Part shown: in pieces, positions 1 to 9,541 of the stretch
Layout: every line of letters begins with the position of its first letter
Position numbering within the stretch: position 1 is the first letter of the stretch
Assembly: GCA_016745315.1 (NCBI GenBank)
Contig: CP066886.1
Location: 6,262,501 to 6,326,500 of the forward strand
DNA from: Arthrospira sp. PCC 9108
Lineage (GTDB): Bacteria; Cyanobacteriota; Cyanobacteriia; Cyanobacteriales; Microcoleaceae
Direction: 5' to 3'
DNA: 64,000 bases
Program-made: the position numbers and the translations under genes
The notes under the pieces: generated by a model
What the model was told of the DNA's origin: nothing
What the model saw: only the letters and a program-made list of their open reading frames with translations
Databases searched by the model: none

Positions 1-2
1 TA

Positions 3-350
3 AAACTTAGCTCTGTTTTCAGAGATATCGCTAGAGCTTTAGGATCTGGGTTTTCAACAAAGGATATTTTTTATGACAAATATTCAGAAATTTCCATGAC
101 CAATAATGAGATAATAAATATTTTATACAGTGCTAGTCATATTAAAGATTCTCAAGGAGATTGGGTTTCGTTAACCGTGGGACAATCACTAAAACTGATC
201 ACTCAACAACTTAATTACTTGGAAAACTTAGAATCCAAAAAAACAATTGATTTGTTGATTAAAGATAATACAAACAATCATGATCAACAAATTCTTAACG
301 TTCCTTTAGATTACTATTGCCAAAGCATACTTCAAAAACTTAAATTATGA
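3..350 (+). CDS. Hypothetical protein, 5'-truncated by the window edge
   Basis: The frame is open from base 3 with no stop or clear start, so the visible 115 codons are the C-terminal end of a longer protein. An internal ATG at 96 exists, but the upstream codons read through in frame (ending YDKYSEIS before that Met), so the true start probably lies outside the window. The visible part is polar and rich in Asn, Lys and Ile, with no membrane segment and no family motif I recognise. It ends at TGA 348-350. Nothing nearby suggests a role. Confidence 0.55.
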   Translation, partial: KLSSVFRDIARALGSGFSTKDIFYDKYSEISMTNNEIINILYSASHIKDSQGDWVSLTVGQSLKLITQQLNYLENLESKKTIDLLIKDNTNNHDQQILNVPLDYYCQSILQKLKL

Positions 351-564
351 CTAAGGAAACTCTCGACCGAGCAATATGTCGATTTTTATGTCTTTAGAAG
401 TTCAATTTAGTTTGGAAATCTTTTGGCGATAATTGATTTTAATAAGAAATTCATATAAATTAATCTATGCAGTTAAACTTAATCTAGTTTACAATGAAGT
501 GGTAATTGATAACGTTACAACATTTACCGACTTCTGACGTTTTGTTAAAATTACAAAAAATCTC

Positions 565-1236
565 ATGAAAAAATACTCTCTGTTGAGAACATTGGCTTTA
601 GCTTTATCATTTTTAATTTCTTTAGCACTGATTATAAATGTATCAAAGCCCTCAGATGCAATTGACTCTGGTTACCAGAATTTAATTGACTTAAGAACTA
701 TTTATGCTGTAGCTACGCCTCATGAATTAGGGTTAGATCAGCTAGGACAACAACCCGTAGATTTAAGTACGAGTCCTAGCTTAATGAGTTCTATCAATCG
801 TGTGCGCCGCCAGCTTATGCAAATGCCTGAAGATGCTAAATTGTTATTTCCTGTTGGTACTAACTCTCCTATTAGAATCGGAGAGCTTCAGCGAGACAGA
901 GGTCATCAAGCAGATTCAATGAGTGATGAATATGAAGCTGTAGCCTATGAAGATAGTAGTGGGAATATTCAACTTCTTACAGCGCAAGATGGTGTTTACA
1001 TGACAACTGCTGAGTATAACAATAGAGGGAATATTGCTAGTGATTTAAATTCCCAGAATATTTTAGTAGCTGATGCAAGCAATACATTTGTACAAGCACG
1101 ACGATATCCAAATATTAATCTGATAGTTCGCAACAAGCGCACAGGAAGATTCTGGAAAATTACCAACGCCAACTTGAATGCAGTTTGCCGAGATTTATTA
1201 AATGCTGTTTTAAACAGAAATTTACGCAGAATTTAG
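565..1236 (+). CDS. Exported hypothetical protein
   Basis: A 223-residue protein with a clear N-terminal signal sequence: Lys-Lys at 2-3, then a hydrophobic stretch at about 8-25 and a likely cleavage site near SDA (31-33). The mature part is polar, with no cysteine pairs or catalytic motif I recognise. A basic C-terminal tail (NRNLRRI) follows one Cys. Start ATG 565 gives the signal peptide directly. It lies 32 bp upstream of the di-haem peroxidase on the same strand, so co-transcription and a periplasmic or thylakoid-lumen location are plausible. The function is unknown. Confidence 0.7.
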   Translation: MKKYSLLRTLALALSFLISLALIINVSKPSDAIDSGYQNLIDLRTIYAVATPHELGLDQLGQQPVDLSTSPSLMSSINRVRRQLMQMPEDAKLLFPVGTNSPIRIGELQRDRGHQADSMSDEYEAVAYEDSSGNIQLLTAQDGVYMTTAEYNNRGNIASDLNSQNILVADASNTFVQARRYPNINLIVRNKRTGRFWKITNANLNAVCRDLLNAVLNRNLRRI

Positions 1237-1268
1237 GATTTAAAATTATGGGAAATATAACCTGAATC

Positions 1269-2594
1269 ATGCTTATGTTTGTGAAGTTTATTTTAAGCCT
1301 AGTAATAATTTTTGGGGTGATTTTCTCTGTCGAACAACCAGTTCTTTCTGCCAATGATCCTGAGCATACTTATTTGGATATGCAGCTTAGGCAGTTAATT
1401 AATTCGATCGCCCCTAATAATAGTGGTTATCAGTATTTTATTCTACCTGATTCAGAAAATCTTAGTGCAATACCTTTTGATCCTCAAAATGAATTAACAA
1501 AAGAAAAAATTTATCTTGGTCAAATGCTGTTCCATGAAACGGCTTTGTCTATTAATCCAATTAATAGTAAACATTGGCAGGAAGCAAGCTGTGCATCTTG
1601 TCATTTTGCAGAAGCTGGATTTAGATCAAATTTGCCACAAGCATTAGGAACAGGAGGAATAGGAGCAGGTAAATTGCGACATCCAGATCCCGATGCTTTC
1701 CCTGCTGAAATTGATAAGCAAAATATTTTAGCTCCATCTGTATTAAACAGTGCTTACCAAAAAGCAATGTTATGGAATGGGCGTGCAGGCTCTACTGGAG
1801 TTAATGGCAAAGAGAAGCTAATTCAGAGCTTCGATATTAATAGATTTAAGCTGGATGGGTTAGAAACCCAGGCCATTAGTGCAATGAACGTCCATAAATT
1901 AGGAACAGCCGCGATCGCTCTCATACCTGAATACCAAAAGCTATTTGCTAGTGCTTTTCCTGATCGCCCTTATGTAGGATCAGAAGTTGAAGACTTGAAA
2001 CGAGCAGGATTAGCAATTGCAGCTTATGAGCGGACTTTATTAAGTAATGAAGCGCCTTTTCAAAAATGGCTAAAAGGTAATAAAATGGCTATGTCAAAAA
2101 ATCAAATTAGAGGCGCAATTACCTTTTTTAGTTCATCTTGTGTTCACTGTCATACTGGATCAAACTTAGCACGAGACGAATTTTATGCAGTAGGCTTTGA
2201 TGACCATCCAAAAGATTGGACTGGATTAAATTTAGGGAGAGGTACAGCTACACAACGAGCCAAGGATGACTTTAAGTTCAAGGTTCCGCCGCTTTACAAT
2301 TTAATAGATAGCTCTCCTTATGGTCATGGTGCATCTTTGACAACTGTACGACAAATTGTTGAATACTTTAATAATGCAAAACCTCAAAAGATGGAGGCTA
2401 AATATTCTGGTAACTTAAGTATATTTTTTAAGCCTCTTAACCTAACTAATAAGCAAGTTGATGATTTAACTTATTTTGTAGAAACTGGATTACGAGATCC
2501 TAATTTAATTCGGTATGTTCCAAGCAAAATCCCTAGTAGCTTGTGTTTTCCAAACAATGATGATTTGTCAAGAAAACAATTAAATTGTGATTAA
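1269..2594 (+). CDS. Di-haem cytochrome c peroxidase family protein
   Basis: A 441-residue secreted c-type cytochrome of the bacterial CcpA/MauG family, which reduces hydrogen peroxide or oxidises substrates with two covalently bound haems. The sequence shows a signal peptide (about residues 1-28), a first haem motif CASCH at 108-112 and a second CVHCH at 291-295. The order and roughly 180-residue spacing fit the two-domain family. Family features such as LGTGG, SVLNSAY and WNGRAG are visible between the haems. The protein is longer than typical 320-350-residue CcpA, so a MauG-like role other than peroxide removal is possible. It follows an exported unknown by 32 bp. Start ATG 1269 is favoured because it begins the signal peptide; ATG 1275 is an alternative. 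Confidence 0.88.
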   Translation: MLMFVKFILSLVIIFGVIFSVEQPVLSANDPEHTYLDMQLRQLINSIAPNNSGYQYFILPDSENLSAIPFDPQNELTKEKIYLGQMLFHETALSINPINSKHWQEASCASCHFAEAGFRSNLPQALGTGGIGAGKLRHPDPDAFPAEIDKQNILAPSVLNSAYQKAMLWNGRAGSTGVNGKEKLIQSFDINRFKLDGLETQAISAMNVHKLGTAAIALIPEYQKLFASAFPDRPYVGSEVEDLKRAGLAIAAYERTLLSNEAPFQKWLKGNKMAMSKNQIRGAITFFSSSCVHCHTGSNLARDEFYAVGFDDHPKDWTGLNLGRGTATQRAKDDFKFKVPPLYNLIDSSPYGHGASLTTVRQIVEYFNNAKPQKMEAKYSGNLSIFFKPLNLTNKQVDDLTYFVETGLRDPNLIRYVPSKIPSSLCFPNNDDLSRKQLNCD

Positions 2595-2759
2595 TTTTTG
2601 AGTAAAATAATCAAATTATATTTGAATCTTTAAAGCCATTCAAGATAATTATACCGATTTAAAAATTATGTTTTAATGACTCTATCCTTTTGGATTTATA
2701 AAGTCAAATATGTTTTGTTTGGTTAGGTAAATTAAGAGTTTATTTTAGAATTATTTATT

Positions 2760-3179
2760 ATGACAATAGTTGAACTTGCACTATTTATAGCCCTTTTAGT
2801 TTTTGTAATTTTATTGGTCGCAACAATTTTAAATAATCCTTCAGAATTTTATACTAAAACACCGTGGTTTGAGATTACATTATATGTTAAATATCGGGCA
2901 AGTAAATTGAATGATTGGCTACTGCCACCTCCAGGATATACTCTTTTTCGTTTGCCTAATCACAATAATTTAATCTCTTTTAAGTATCACTGTTTTATGA
3001 ATACTATTGCTGTAATTGTTAGTGTATTTACTTGTGTCTTAACTTTGATGATCTTGGCAGAGTTAAAACAAATTTTATTGGTAAAATTAATTCATCAAAT
3101 TGTTTGGGGTTTACCCACCTATTGGTTTTTTTATTTATTTTCAATGCCTTGTATTTTTTTGTTAATCAAGAAACTATAA
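2760..3179 (+). CDS. Small membrane protein, unknown
   Basis: A 139-residue protein with an N-terminal hydrophobic helix (about residues 4-25), a polar middle with a PPPGYTLFRLP stretch, and two further hydrophobic segments near the C-terminus (about 80-103 and 117-135). No family is recognised. It stands alone, 165 bp after the peroxidase gene, in AT-rich sequence. The 300 bp after it (3180-3480) hold nothing I can identify. A shorter overlapping frame at 3032-3229 is a shadow. The protein is probably real because of the consistent membrane topology. Confidence 0.5.
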   Translation: MTIVELALFIALLVFVILLVATILNNPSEFYTKTPWFEITLYVKYRASKLNDWLLPPPGYTLFRLPNHNNLISFKYHCFMNTIAVIVSVFTCVLTLMILAELKQILLVKLIHQIVWGLPTYWFFYLFSMPCIFLLIKKL

Positions 3180-3480
3180 GTTTCTTGGTTAAGAGCTTTA
3201 TTAATTATTCATATTGTCTTATTTGTTAATGGTAGATTTAATGAATTATTGTGGGAATACAAAATTATAACTGAAGATATAACTCTGATTGTTATTTTTT
3301 TTGAAATTCAAATTTTTTGGTTAAGCTTATGCAGTTGGATTAATTACAAATTACAGTGGGATTAGGTTGGAAAAAACAACTTTAGGGTAATTATTTACGA
3401 CATGATATTTGCCATTTTTGATAAAAAATAAATTGATTATATGATTATATATAAATTGATTATATTTATTGGGAGATGAA

Positions 3481-4330
3481 CATTTTGCCAGAACGGCTAT
3501 GTAGCGATTTGGGCTGGGTGAAACCCAGTGAAACCCAACCAGCGAGAGTGCCGTTTTCCGACCCCTAACCTACTACTAAACTTATGATGATCGCGGGTTG
3601 GCGAGGCAGTAGCAATGATAGGTTGGCTTTGGTTTTACCCACTGTAAAATTCATATATATAGCGGCACAGTTTTCTATTCTTATAGGATAGGTAAAATCC
3701 GGGTATTTGTCAAGGTAAAATATCAGCCATGTAGGTTGAGTGAAACTCAACATCAGTTAGAGATGGTAGGGTTGGGTTTCGTGACCTCCACCCAACCTAC
3801 TCCACTTGGGGGAAAGTGCGATCGCCTAATTTTCTACCACTTCCCAAAACCCCAGCCATGTGGGTTGGGTGAAACCCAACATCAGTAGGTTGGGTGAAAC
3901 GCAGTGAAACCCAACAGCAGTTAGATATAGTGCGATCGCCTAATTTTCTACCACTTCCCAAAACCCCAGCCATGTGGGTTGGGTGAAACCCAACATCAGT
4001 AGGTTGGGTGAAACGCAGTGAAACCCAACAGCAGTTAGATATAGTGCGATCGCCTAATTTTCTCGGACTTCCCAAAACCCCAGCCATGTAGGTTGGGTGA
4101 AACCCAACATCAGTAGGTTGGGTGAAACGCAGTGAAACCCAACAGCAGTTAGATATAGTGCGATCGCCTAATTTTCTCATACTTCCCAAAACCCCAGCCA
4201 TGTAGGTTGGGTGAAACGCAGTGAAACCCAACAGCAGTAGGTTAGGTGAAACGCAGTGAAACCCAACAGCAGTTAGATATAGTAGCCTTGAGGTTTCGTG
4301 CCCAGCGTAGAACCTACAAGCCACTCAATT
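3481..4330 (-). repeat. Cluster 1 of palindromic HIP1-containing intergenic repeats
   Basis: Diverged and intact copies of an intergenic repeat whose core is GTTGGGT...ACCCAAC hairpins joined to a GCGATCGC octamer. The regular part has octamers at 3818, 3932, 4046 and 4160, giving exact 114-bp spacing. Edge copies (3481-3815 and 4200-4300) are degraded. This is the same family as the array at 9691-12345 but in the opposite orientation, and it corresponds to the 114-bp subtype at the right end of that array. Because 114 is a multiple of three, a 175-codon minus frame (3797-4324) runs through the units. It has the repeat's period and no independent protein features, so I do not treat it as a gene. 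Confidence 0.92.
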
Positions 4331-4445
4331 GCTGCGATATAATTACTCAAAAACTGCAATTCTGCTTCTAACCGTTAAAAAACAGTCTCTGATAGTTGTC
4401 CGGTGAGTAAACCAGGCGGGTGAGAATTTCAGCTTTTTTTAGTGG

Positions 4446-5075
4446 TCATGGTTGCCAATCTATCCTCATTGTAGACATGATCAGGTTCATCACCTGCAAA
4501 TCAATCACATCTATTCTTTCCCCATAATCTCCCGCAGAAATACTAATGATATATCGTCCATTAGGATGTATTAGCCGCCCATACCGATAACGCTCAGGAT
4601 AACTCGTTTGCACTATATAAATTACCGCCTCCTGTCCCGCAATAGTCGTAAAATTAGACTCTAAAATCTGGCTGTAACTGCTTCCAGTAGCCGCATTGCG
4701 TAAAATATCACGAACATTGCCGATATTGCTAGGACGTGGTTCAATGGTAACTCTCACGTCGGAAACTTGGTGTCCATAGCCTCTCATTCCTTCCCTTCTC
4801 CCACATTCCAAAAACTCGACATCAGTAGGGTTACGAACGGCAATAGATAACTGTTGGCGATGTCCTCTCTCACTTCGTAGTTCCGTGTAATAATTAGCTG
4901 GAATATCAAAGCGCAAGCCATATTCACGGTTAATAATTTGGCGGCGACGTTGGGAGGGTCGTTCTTGGTTATCATTAGAACAGGGTGATGGACGCTGCGA
5001 CTGCGCCGGAGTGGCTAACAACAGGTAGCTACTCATTAACGATATCACCGCATAAATTCCTAAGTTGAGCTTCAT
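4446..5075 (-). CDS. Exported hypothetical protein
   Basis: A 209-residue protein read from ATG 5075. An upstream in-frame TTG at 5093 would add six residues before the signal sequence and is less likely. The N-terminus MKLNLGIYAVI with an Ala-rich cleavage region (ATPAQSQ, about residues 22-28) is a typical signal peptide. A low-complexity Pro/Ser/Arg stretch follows, then a globular part with RYRYGRLIHPNGRYIISIS near the C-terminus. Single cysteines occur early in the mature part. The fold hints at a small secreted beta-rich domain, but I do not recognise the family. The gene ends next to repeat cluster 1 and has no operon partner. Confidence 0.62.
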   Translation of the reverse strand: MKLNLGIYAVISLMSSYLLLATPAQSQRPSPCSNDNQERPSQRRRQIINREYGLRFDIPANYYTELRSERGHRQQLSIAVRNPTDVEFLECGRREGMRGYGHQVSDVRVTIEPRPSNIGNVRDILRNAATGSSYSQILESNFTTIAGQEAVIYIVQTSYPERYRYGRLIHPNGRYIISISAGDYGERIDVIDLQVMNLIMSTMRIDWQP

Positions 5076-5200
5076 TTTCTCGAATTTTACCAATCATTAA
5101 GTTTTCAGGGCTAATCTTCTTTGTCGGTTCGGTGAAACTAGGGTGAAACCAATTTTTTCGGTCAGAGATGGTGGTGTTTGGTTTCACTGGGACACACACA

Positions 5201-5440
5201 CTACAATTTTACTTTGACGGCGACAGTACGATTTATCTCTAGGTGACGCGCCCTACAGTAACTGAGGGGTTCCCCATAGTTAAGGGTTGAATCCCGGCCA
5301 TAAAGCACCACTATACGCGCGAAACCGTCATTTTTATCAATAGACACCACAGGGGGAGAAATCGGGATCGCGCGGGGAAATAACCAGCCTAGATCATCCG
5401 TCGCGACGGCGCAGCCTGTCCCGCGCCCGGACTGATTCAT
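5201..5440 (-). CDS. Possible small hypothetical protein
   Basis: A 79-codon frame from ATG 5440 preceded by a GGGAG sequence about 6 bases upstream, a plausible ribosome-binding site. The product has no signal peptide or membrane helix and no recognised domain. The C-terminal half looks like a small beta-rich fragment. It lies in the 480-bp spacer before pyruvate kinase, between repeat-like sequence (5130-5190 carries degraded GGTTTCAC repeat pieces) and the pyk promoter region. It could be a remnant of a longer gene or chance coding. Confidence 0.28.
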   Translation of the reverse strand: MNQSGRGTGCAVATDDLGWLFPRAIPISPPVVSIDKNDGFARIVVLYGRDSTLNYGEPLSYCRARHLEINRTVAVKVKL

Positions 5441-5578
5441 CTGCTCTCCCAGTCAGATTCTAGGGGGGTTTTGCGATAAATATGCCACGATCATGGTTAA
5501 ATTTTCTTAAAGTGATTCTAGTCGCACCTAGGTGCGCCAAAACTAACAACTATCAACGCCTGGGACTGAGTTAACGTT

Positions 5579-7357
5579 ATGCGATCGCCAAACTTAATAC
5601 ATAGAACCAAAATTGTCGCCACCATTGGACCGGCGACACAAAAACCGGATGTACTCAAGGCGTTGATAGAAGCGGGAGCAACCACTTTGCGCTTGAATTT
5701 TTCCCACGGTAGCCATGAAGACCACCAGCGCAGCATTCGTTTGATTCGTCAGGTATCCTTTGAATTGAACAAGCCTGTAGGTATTCTTCAGGATTTACAA
5801 GGACCCAAGATTCGCTTAGGAAAATTCGAGAATGGGTCGATCAAATTGAACCGAGGTGATCACTTTATCCTCACCAGCCGTGACCTTCCTGGAAACGAGG
5901 AGATCTCCTCTGTTACCTACGAACCTCTCGCTGATGAAGTCCCCGATGGCGCGACCATTCTTTTAGATGATGGTAAGGTCGAGATGCTGGTGGAAAAAGT
6001 AGACCGAGACAAGGGAGAACTACACTGTCGGGTAGTCGTCGGTGGTGTCCTCTCCAATAGTAAAGGGGTTAATTTTCCGGGGGTCTATCTCTCCATTAAA
6101 GCCATGACCGACAAAGACCGGCGCGATTTGATGTTTGGCTTAGATCAAGGGGTCGATTGGGTCGCCCTCAGTTTTGTCCGCAATCCCCAGGATGTCTTGG
6201 AAATTAAAGAATTGATTGCTAGTGCGGGTAAGGATGTCCCCGTCATCGCCAAAATCGAAAAACATGAGGCGATCGAACAAATGGAGGAGATTTTAGCCCT
6301 GTGTAATGGTGTGATGGTGGCGCGGGGTGATTTGGGGGTGGAGTTACCTGCTGAGGATGTGCCACTTTTGCAAAAACGTTTGATTGTCACGGCTAACCGC
6401 ATGGGAATTCCGGTGATTACTGCTACTCAGATGCTTGATAGTATGGTGAGCAATCCTCGTCCGACTAGGGCGGAAATTTCCGATGTGGCTAATGCTATTC
6501 TTGATGGTACTGATGCCGTGATGCTCTCTAATGAAACGGCTGTGGGTCAGTTTCCCGTGGAAGCGGTGGCGACTATGGCTAGAATTGCTAACAGAATTGA
6601 ACGAGATGGGATTACTCGTAATGTTCTCAAGGTGGAGGATACGGGGCGATCTATTCCTAATGCGATTAGTCAAGCTGTCAGTCAAATTGCGATTCAGTTA
6701 GATGCGGCGGCGATTATGACTTTAACTAAAACTGGCGCTACGGCGCGCAATGTCTCGAAGTTTCGCCCCCAAACTCCGATTTTGGCGATTACTCCCCATG
6801 TGGAGGTGGCGCGTCAGTTGAGTTTGGTTTGGGGGGTTAAACCGCTTTTGGTTTTGGATTTACCTTCTACGGATCAGACTTTCCAATCGGCGGTTAATGT
6901 GGCGCGGGAAAATAATTTTGTCGCTGATGGGGATTTGGTGGTGACTACTGCTGGGACTTTGCAGGGGGTCGCAGGTTCTACGGATTTGGTTAAGGTGGAA
7001 GTAGTGACGGCGGTTCTCGGTAAGGGAACTGCTATCGGTCAGGGAACTTTTACTGGTCGCGCTCGTGTGGTTAACCAGCCTTCTCAGGTGGGTGATTTTA
7101 ACCCTGGAGAAATTTTGGTGGTTTCCCAAACTAATGCGGATTTTGTGGAGGTTATGCGTAAGGCGGCTGGTGTGGTGACGGAAGTTGATAGTTTGACTAG
7201 CCATGCGGCGGTTATTGGTTTGCGCCTCGGGGTTCCGGTGATTGTTGGGGTGAAAAATGCTACCCAGGTGATTCGTGATGGGGTGATTCTTACTTTGGAT
7301 ATGCAGCGGGGTGTGGTTTACTCGGGCGCAACTGCCTCGACTCCTGATCCTGTATAA
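5579..7357 (+). CDS. pyk: Pyruvate kinase with C-terminal phosphohistidine-like domain
   Basis: Converts phosphoenolpyruvate and ADP to pyruvate and ATP, the last step of glycolysis, in the cytosol. The 592-residue protein starts with RTKIVATIGPA, followed by the active-site segments LNFSHG, IAKIEKHEA (catalytic Lys) and MVARGDLGVELP (Mg binding). After the normal catalytic and allosteric domains (to about residue 475) comes an extra domain of roughly 100 residues with TSHAA, the hallmark of the PEP-utiliser mobile domain. This extension is common in cyanobacterial and Bacillus-type enzymes and accounts for the length above the usual 470. Start ATG 5579 overlaps a HIP1 octamer directly after the Met codon. 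The gene stands alone and is followed by a tRNA gene 65 bp downstream. Confidence 0.97.
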   Translation: MRSPNLIHRTKIVATIGPATQKPDVLKALIEAGATTLRLNFSHGSHEDHQRSIRLIRQVSFELNKPVGILQDLQGPKIRLGKFENGSIKLNRGDHFILTSRDLPGNEEISSVTYEPLADEVPDGATILLDDGKVEMLVEKVDRDKGELHCRVVVGGVLSNSKGVNFPGVYLSIKAMTDKDRRDLMFGLDQGVDWVALSFVRNPQDVLEIKELIASAGKDVPVIAKIEKHEAIEQMEEILALCNGVMVARGDLGVELPAEDVPLLQKRLIVTANRMGIPVITATQMLDSMVSNPRPTRAEISDVANAILDGTDAVMLSNETAVGQFPVEAVATMARIANRIERDGITRNVLKVEDTGRSIPNAISQAVSQIAIQLDAAAIMTLTKTGATARNVSKFRPQTPILAITPHVEVARQLSLVWGVKPLLVLDLPSTDQTFQSAVNVARENNFVADGDLVVTTAGTLQGVAGSTDLVKVEVVTAVLGKGTAIGQGTFTGRARVVNQPSQVGDFNPGEILVVSQTNADFVEVMRKAAGVVTEVDSLTSHAAVIGLRLGVPVIVGVKNATQVIRDGVILTLDMQRGVVYSGATASTPDPV

Positions 7358-7422
7358 TCAGCGTTGACAAGTTTTTGGCTGGCGATCGCTCAATTATATT
7401 ATGTGTTACAATGGGCTACTGT

Positions 7423-7494
7423 GCCGATGTAGCTCAGTGGTAGAGCACTCGATTCGTAATCGAGCGGTCGCGGGTTCAAATCCCGCCATCGGCT
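7423..7494 (+). tRNA. tRNA-Thr (anticodon CGT)
   Basis: A complete 72-base cloverleaf. The acceptor stem pairs GCCGATG (7423-7429) with CATCGGC (7487-7493), with discriminator T at 7494. The D arm is GCTCAGTGGTAGAGC. The anticodon stem CTCGA/TCGAG (7448-7452 and 7460-7464) holds loop TTCGTAA with anticodon CGT at 7455-7457, which reads the Thr codon ACG. The T arm is GCGGG TTCAAAT CCCGC. CCA is not encoded. It lies 65 bp after pyk. Confidence 0.97.
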
Positions 7495-7694
7495 TTTGAA
7501 GCAATCTCTTATCCTGACTGCGATTATCGGAATTCACTTAACCCGATAGTCGCACCGCACCGTTACATTCAAAATGCACTCCATTCAGTCTTAGCACACG
7601 GGACAATTGGTGCATATCCCTTAGCAACAAATCTTAATTATTGACGGGTTAATCAATAAGCACAACTTAATCAATCTGTCAAATATCCATATCA

Positions 7695-7827
7695 CCCCCA
7701 TAACCGGACGCTGATAGGGTAGTTCCCTTGTGATACCCGTCAATGGCAAGCCTATCGGTTCGTACCTCACTCTTGACCGCTATCACATCGGTCACTTCCC
7801 CAATAGTGCTTATTCCGGTTATGGGGG
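7695..7827. repeat. 14-bp inverted repeat enclosing a structured 105-bp segment
   Basis: Perfect 14-bp arms, CCCCCATAACCGGA at 7695-7708 and its reverse complement at 7814-7827, enclose 105 bp. Inside is a second hairpin, TGACCG (7774-7779) with CGGTCA (7789-7794). No gene-like frame crosses it. It is the most structured part of the geneless stretch between tRNA-Thr and the IS630 copy (7495-8510). It could be a structured RNA, a remnant of a small non-autonomous element, or a relic of an integrated element next to the tRNA. Confidence 0.6.
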
Positions 7828-8510
7828 GAGGGTATGTTTCAAAGCCAACACGATAGCCGTAGGTAGCCGTAGGGGGGAACCCGCTAAGTAATCAATGTAC
7901 AAAGATATCAGACCGCCTTTCCGTGGACTAGACCTATAGGTAAACCTATGAGCGATCGCCTATCCGGTTATCTATGGGTCTGATTCATCATCTCCGGTGA
8001 GGGGAAACTATGAGCTATCATCTACCGGCTCCAACCCGATACCCCTAAACAACTTTTCAACTGGTGACAATTACCGAGATGGGAATCGATACCCACATAA
8101 TTCTCAGCAAGTCTCCAATCTTTGTTGGCAATCACCCCGTGCGGAAACCGATACCAACATAATCAGTTCACCCCCAAAATCTTAGTCGTAGGTTGTAGGT
8201 AAAGCTATCTGTTAGGGGTAAAGTAGTTCTGGGTAATATCTGGACATGATAGGGTGAGCATTCATATAAACCCGTTACAGGCGTGTTGTAACGGGCTTGT
8301 ATTCAAAAAATACATAGACACCCCCTACAGTCAGAAACCATAGGGGGCTATTAAGTTATTGAGTTAGGGGTTATCTGTTAGCTGTTAGGGCTTACGCCAA
8401 CCATCATCATCAATATCATCTCTGTTGATTGGGAGATGGGGTGATGGCTTTTTATCTTCTAACTGTTTTTTACAAACTATCTGATCTAACAAATTTTTCA
8501 AAAACTCAAA
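7828..8510. other. Geneless spacer with short repeats
   Basis: No convincing gene; the 62-codon frame at 7997-8185 has no protein character. The stretch contains two near-identical short motifs, CGATACCCACATAAT (around 8086) and CGATACCAACATAAT (around 8150), plus a related CCGATACCCC near 8037. These may be loose iteron-like repeats. Two hairpins lie at 8271-8347 (separate entry). Together with the inverted repeat upstream, this looks like the residue of a mobile or plasmid-like segment beside a tRNA, which is inference. Confidence 0.4.
8271..8347. repeat. Two consecutive perfect hairpins
   Basis: First hairpin: CCCGTTACA (8271-8279) pairs perfectly with TGTAACGGG (8287-8295), with a 7-base loop. 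Second hairpin: CCCCCTA (8321-8327) pairs with TAGGGGG (8341-8347). Neither has a clear T-run, so they are not obvious terminators. They lie in geneless DNA upstream of the IS630 element. Confidence 0.55.
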
Positions 8511-8515
8511 TAATA

Positions 8516-9541
8516 CAGCCTTTACCCAAAACACAAAGTACAGTATAATGTATGGCTATTGTATAAGTGATCACAACCAACTACCATGAGCCGTTACTCT
8601 TTAGATTTTCGGAAAAAGATAGTAGAAGCCTATGAAAAAGGGGACACTTCTATCCGAAAAGTAGCGAAACGCTTTTTGGTGAGTCCAGACACGGTAAGGC
8701 GACTGGTCAAACAGTATCGATTAACGGGAGACTTATCTCCTCGTAAGTGCGGCACTAAAAAGAAAAGCATTTTATCTAAGCATGAGGAAGCCGTGATAGA
8801 TATTGTAGAAGCCCACCCCGACCTGACCTTATGGCAATATAGTGAGAAGGTCAGAGAAAAGCTGGGCATAAATGTCAGTACGAGCATGATAGATAGATTT
8901 TTAAAGCAGCACGATATAAGCCTCAAAAAAAAACATACAGGAGCGAAAAAGTAGTAACAGAAGAAGTACAGAAAGCGCGAGTAGATTATTGGGAAATAAT
9001 TAGAGATGTGGATACTGAAAAGCTTGTGTTGATTGATGGGTTTATGGGTAGGAATGAGGAGACCGTTAGCCAGAGCTACGAAAGGGAAAAAAGTGTATGA
9101 AATGCGGAAATCCTATCGAGGCAAAAAATGACAATAATTGGTGCAATTAAGCTCTCCGGAGTGGTGGCGACTCAAACATTAGAAGGGTCGATGAAAAAAG
9201 AGGATTTTCTCCAATTCATCAAGTTAGATTTATTGCCAAAATTAAAAAAAGGAGATGTAGTGGTAATGGATAACTTAAATTATCATCATGGAGTAGAAGT
9301 CAAATAAATGATAGAGTCAGTGGGAGTCAGGGTAGAATATCTGCCGGTGCATTCCCCTGAGTTTAACCCTATAGAGATGATGTGGTCACAGTTCAAAAGT
9401 TTAGTGTGCAAGTTCAGGACGGAGACAATGGAATTATTAGTGAGATTGGTAGAAGTGGCGGTAAGCCTTGTGGATTTACAGTGTTTGAATAACTGGTTTA
9501 CCAAGTGTTGTTACTGTGCTTAATGATTGAGATAAAGGCTG
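8516..9541 (+). mobile_element. IS630-family insertion sequence (inactive copy)
   Basis: A 1026-bp element whose ends are inverted repeats starting CAGCCTTTA (left end at 8516; the right end reads TAAAGGCTG, ending at 9541). It is flanked on both sides by the dinucleotide TA (8514-8515 and 9542-9543), the target duplication typical of the IS630/Tc1 superfamily. It carries one transposase gene in the plus direction that is no longer intact. The element sits inside an older IS630-like transposase relic (see 9542-9690). Confidence 0.85.
8586..9523 (+). pseudogene. IS630 transposase, broken by frameshifts and a stop
   Basis: The N-terminal frame (8586-8954, 122 residues) holds a helix-turn-helix starting MSRYSLDFRKKIVEAYEKG. 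At the A9 run 8925-8933 a -1 shift continues the protein as KKTYRSEKVVTEEV and then LVLIDG, the first Asp of the DDE triad. IS630 elements often use such an A-run for programmed shifting, so this first break may be natural. Further on the gene is truly broken: another shift near 9055-9065, another near 9125-9130 (SYRGKK to MTIIGAIKLSG), and an in-frame TAA at 9305-9307 after VVMDNLNYHHGVEVK. The last frame (9308-9523) keeps the third part of the catalytic domain, YLPVHSPEFNPIEMMW, with its Glu. No active transposase can be made from this copy. Confidence 0.85.

Noticed and set aside
3797..4324. 175-codon minus frame
   Set aside because: It is made of 114-bp repeat units of cluster 1.
7997..8185. 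62-codon frame in the spacer after tRNA-Thr
   Set aside because: No ribosome site, domain or conserved composition; region is repeat-rich.
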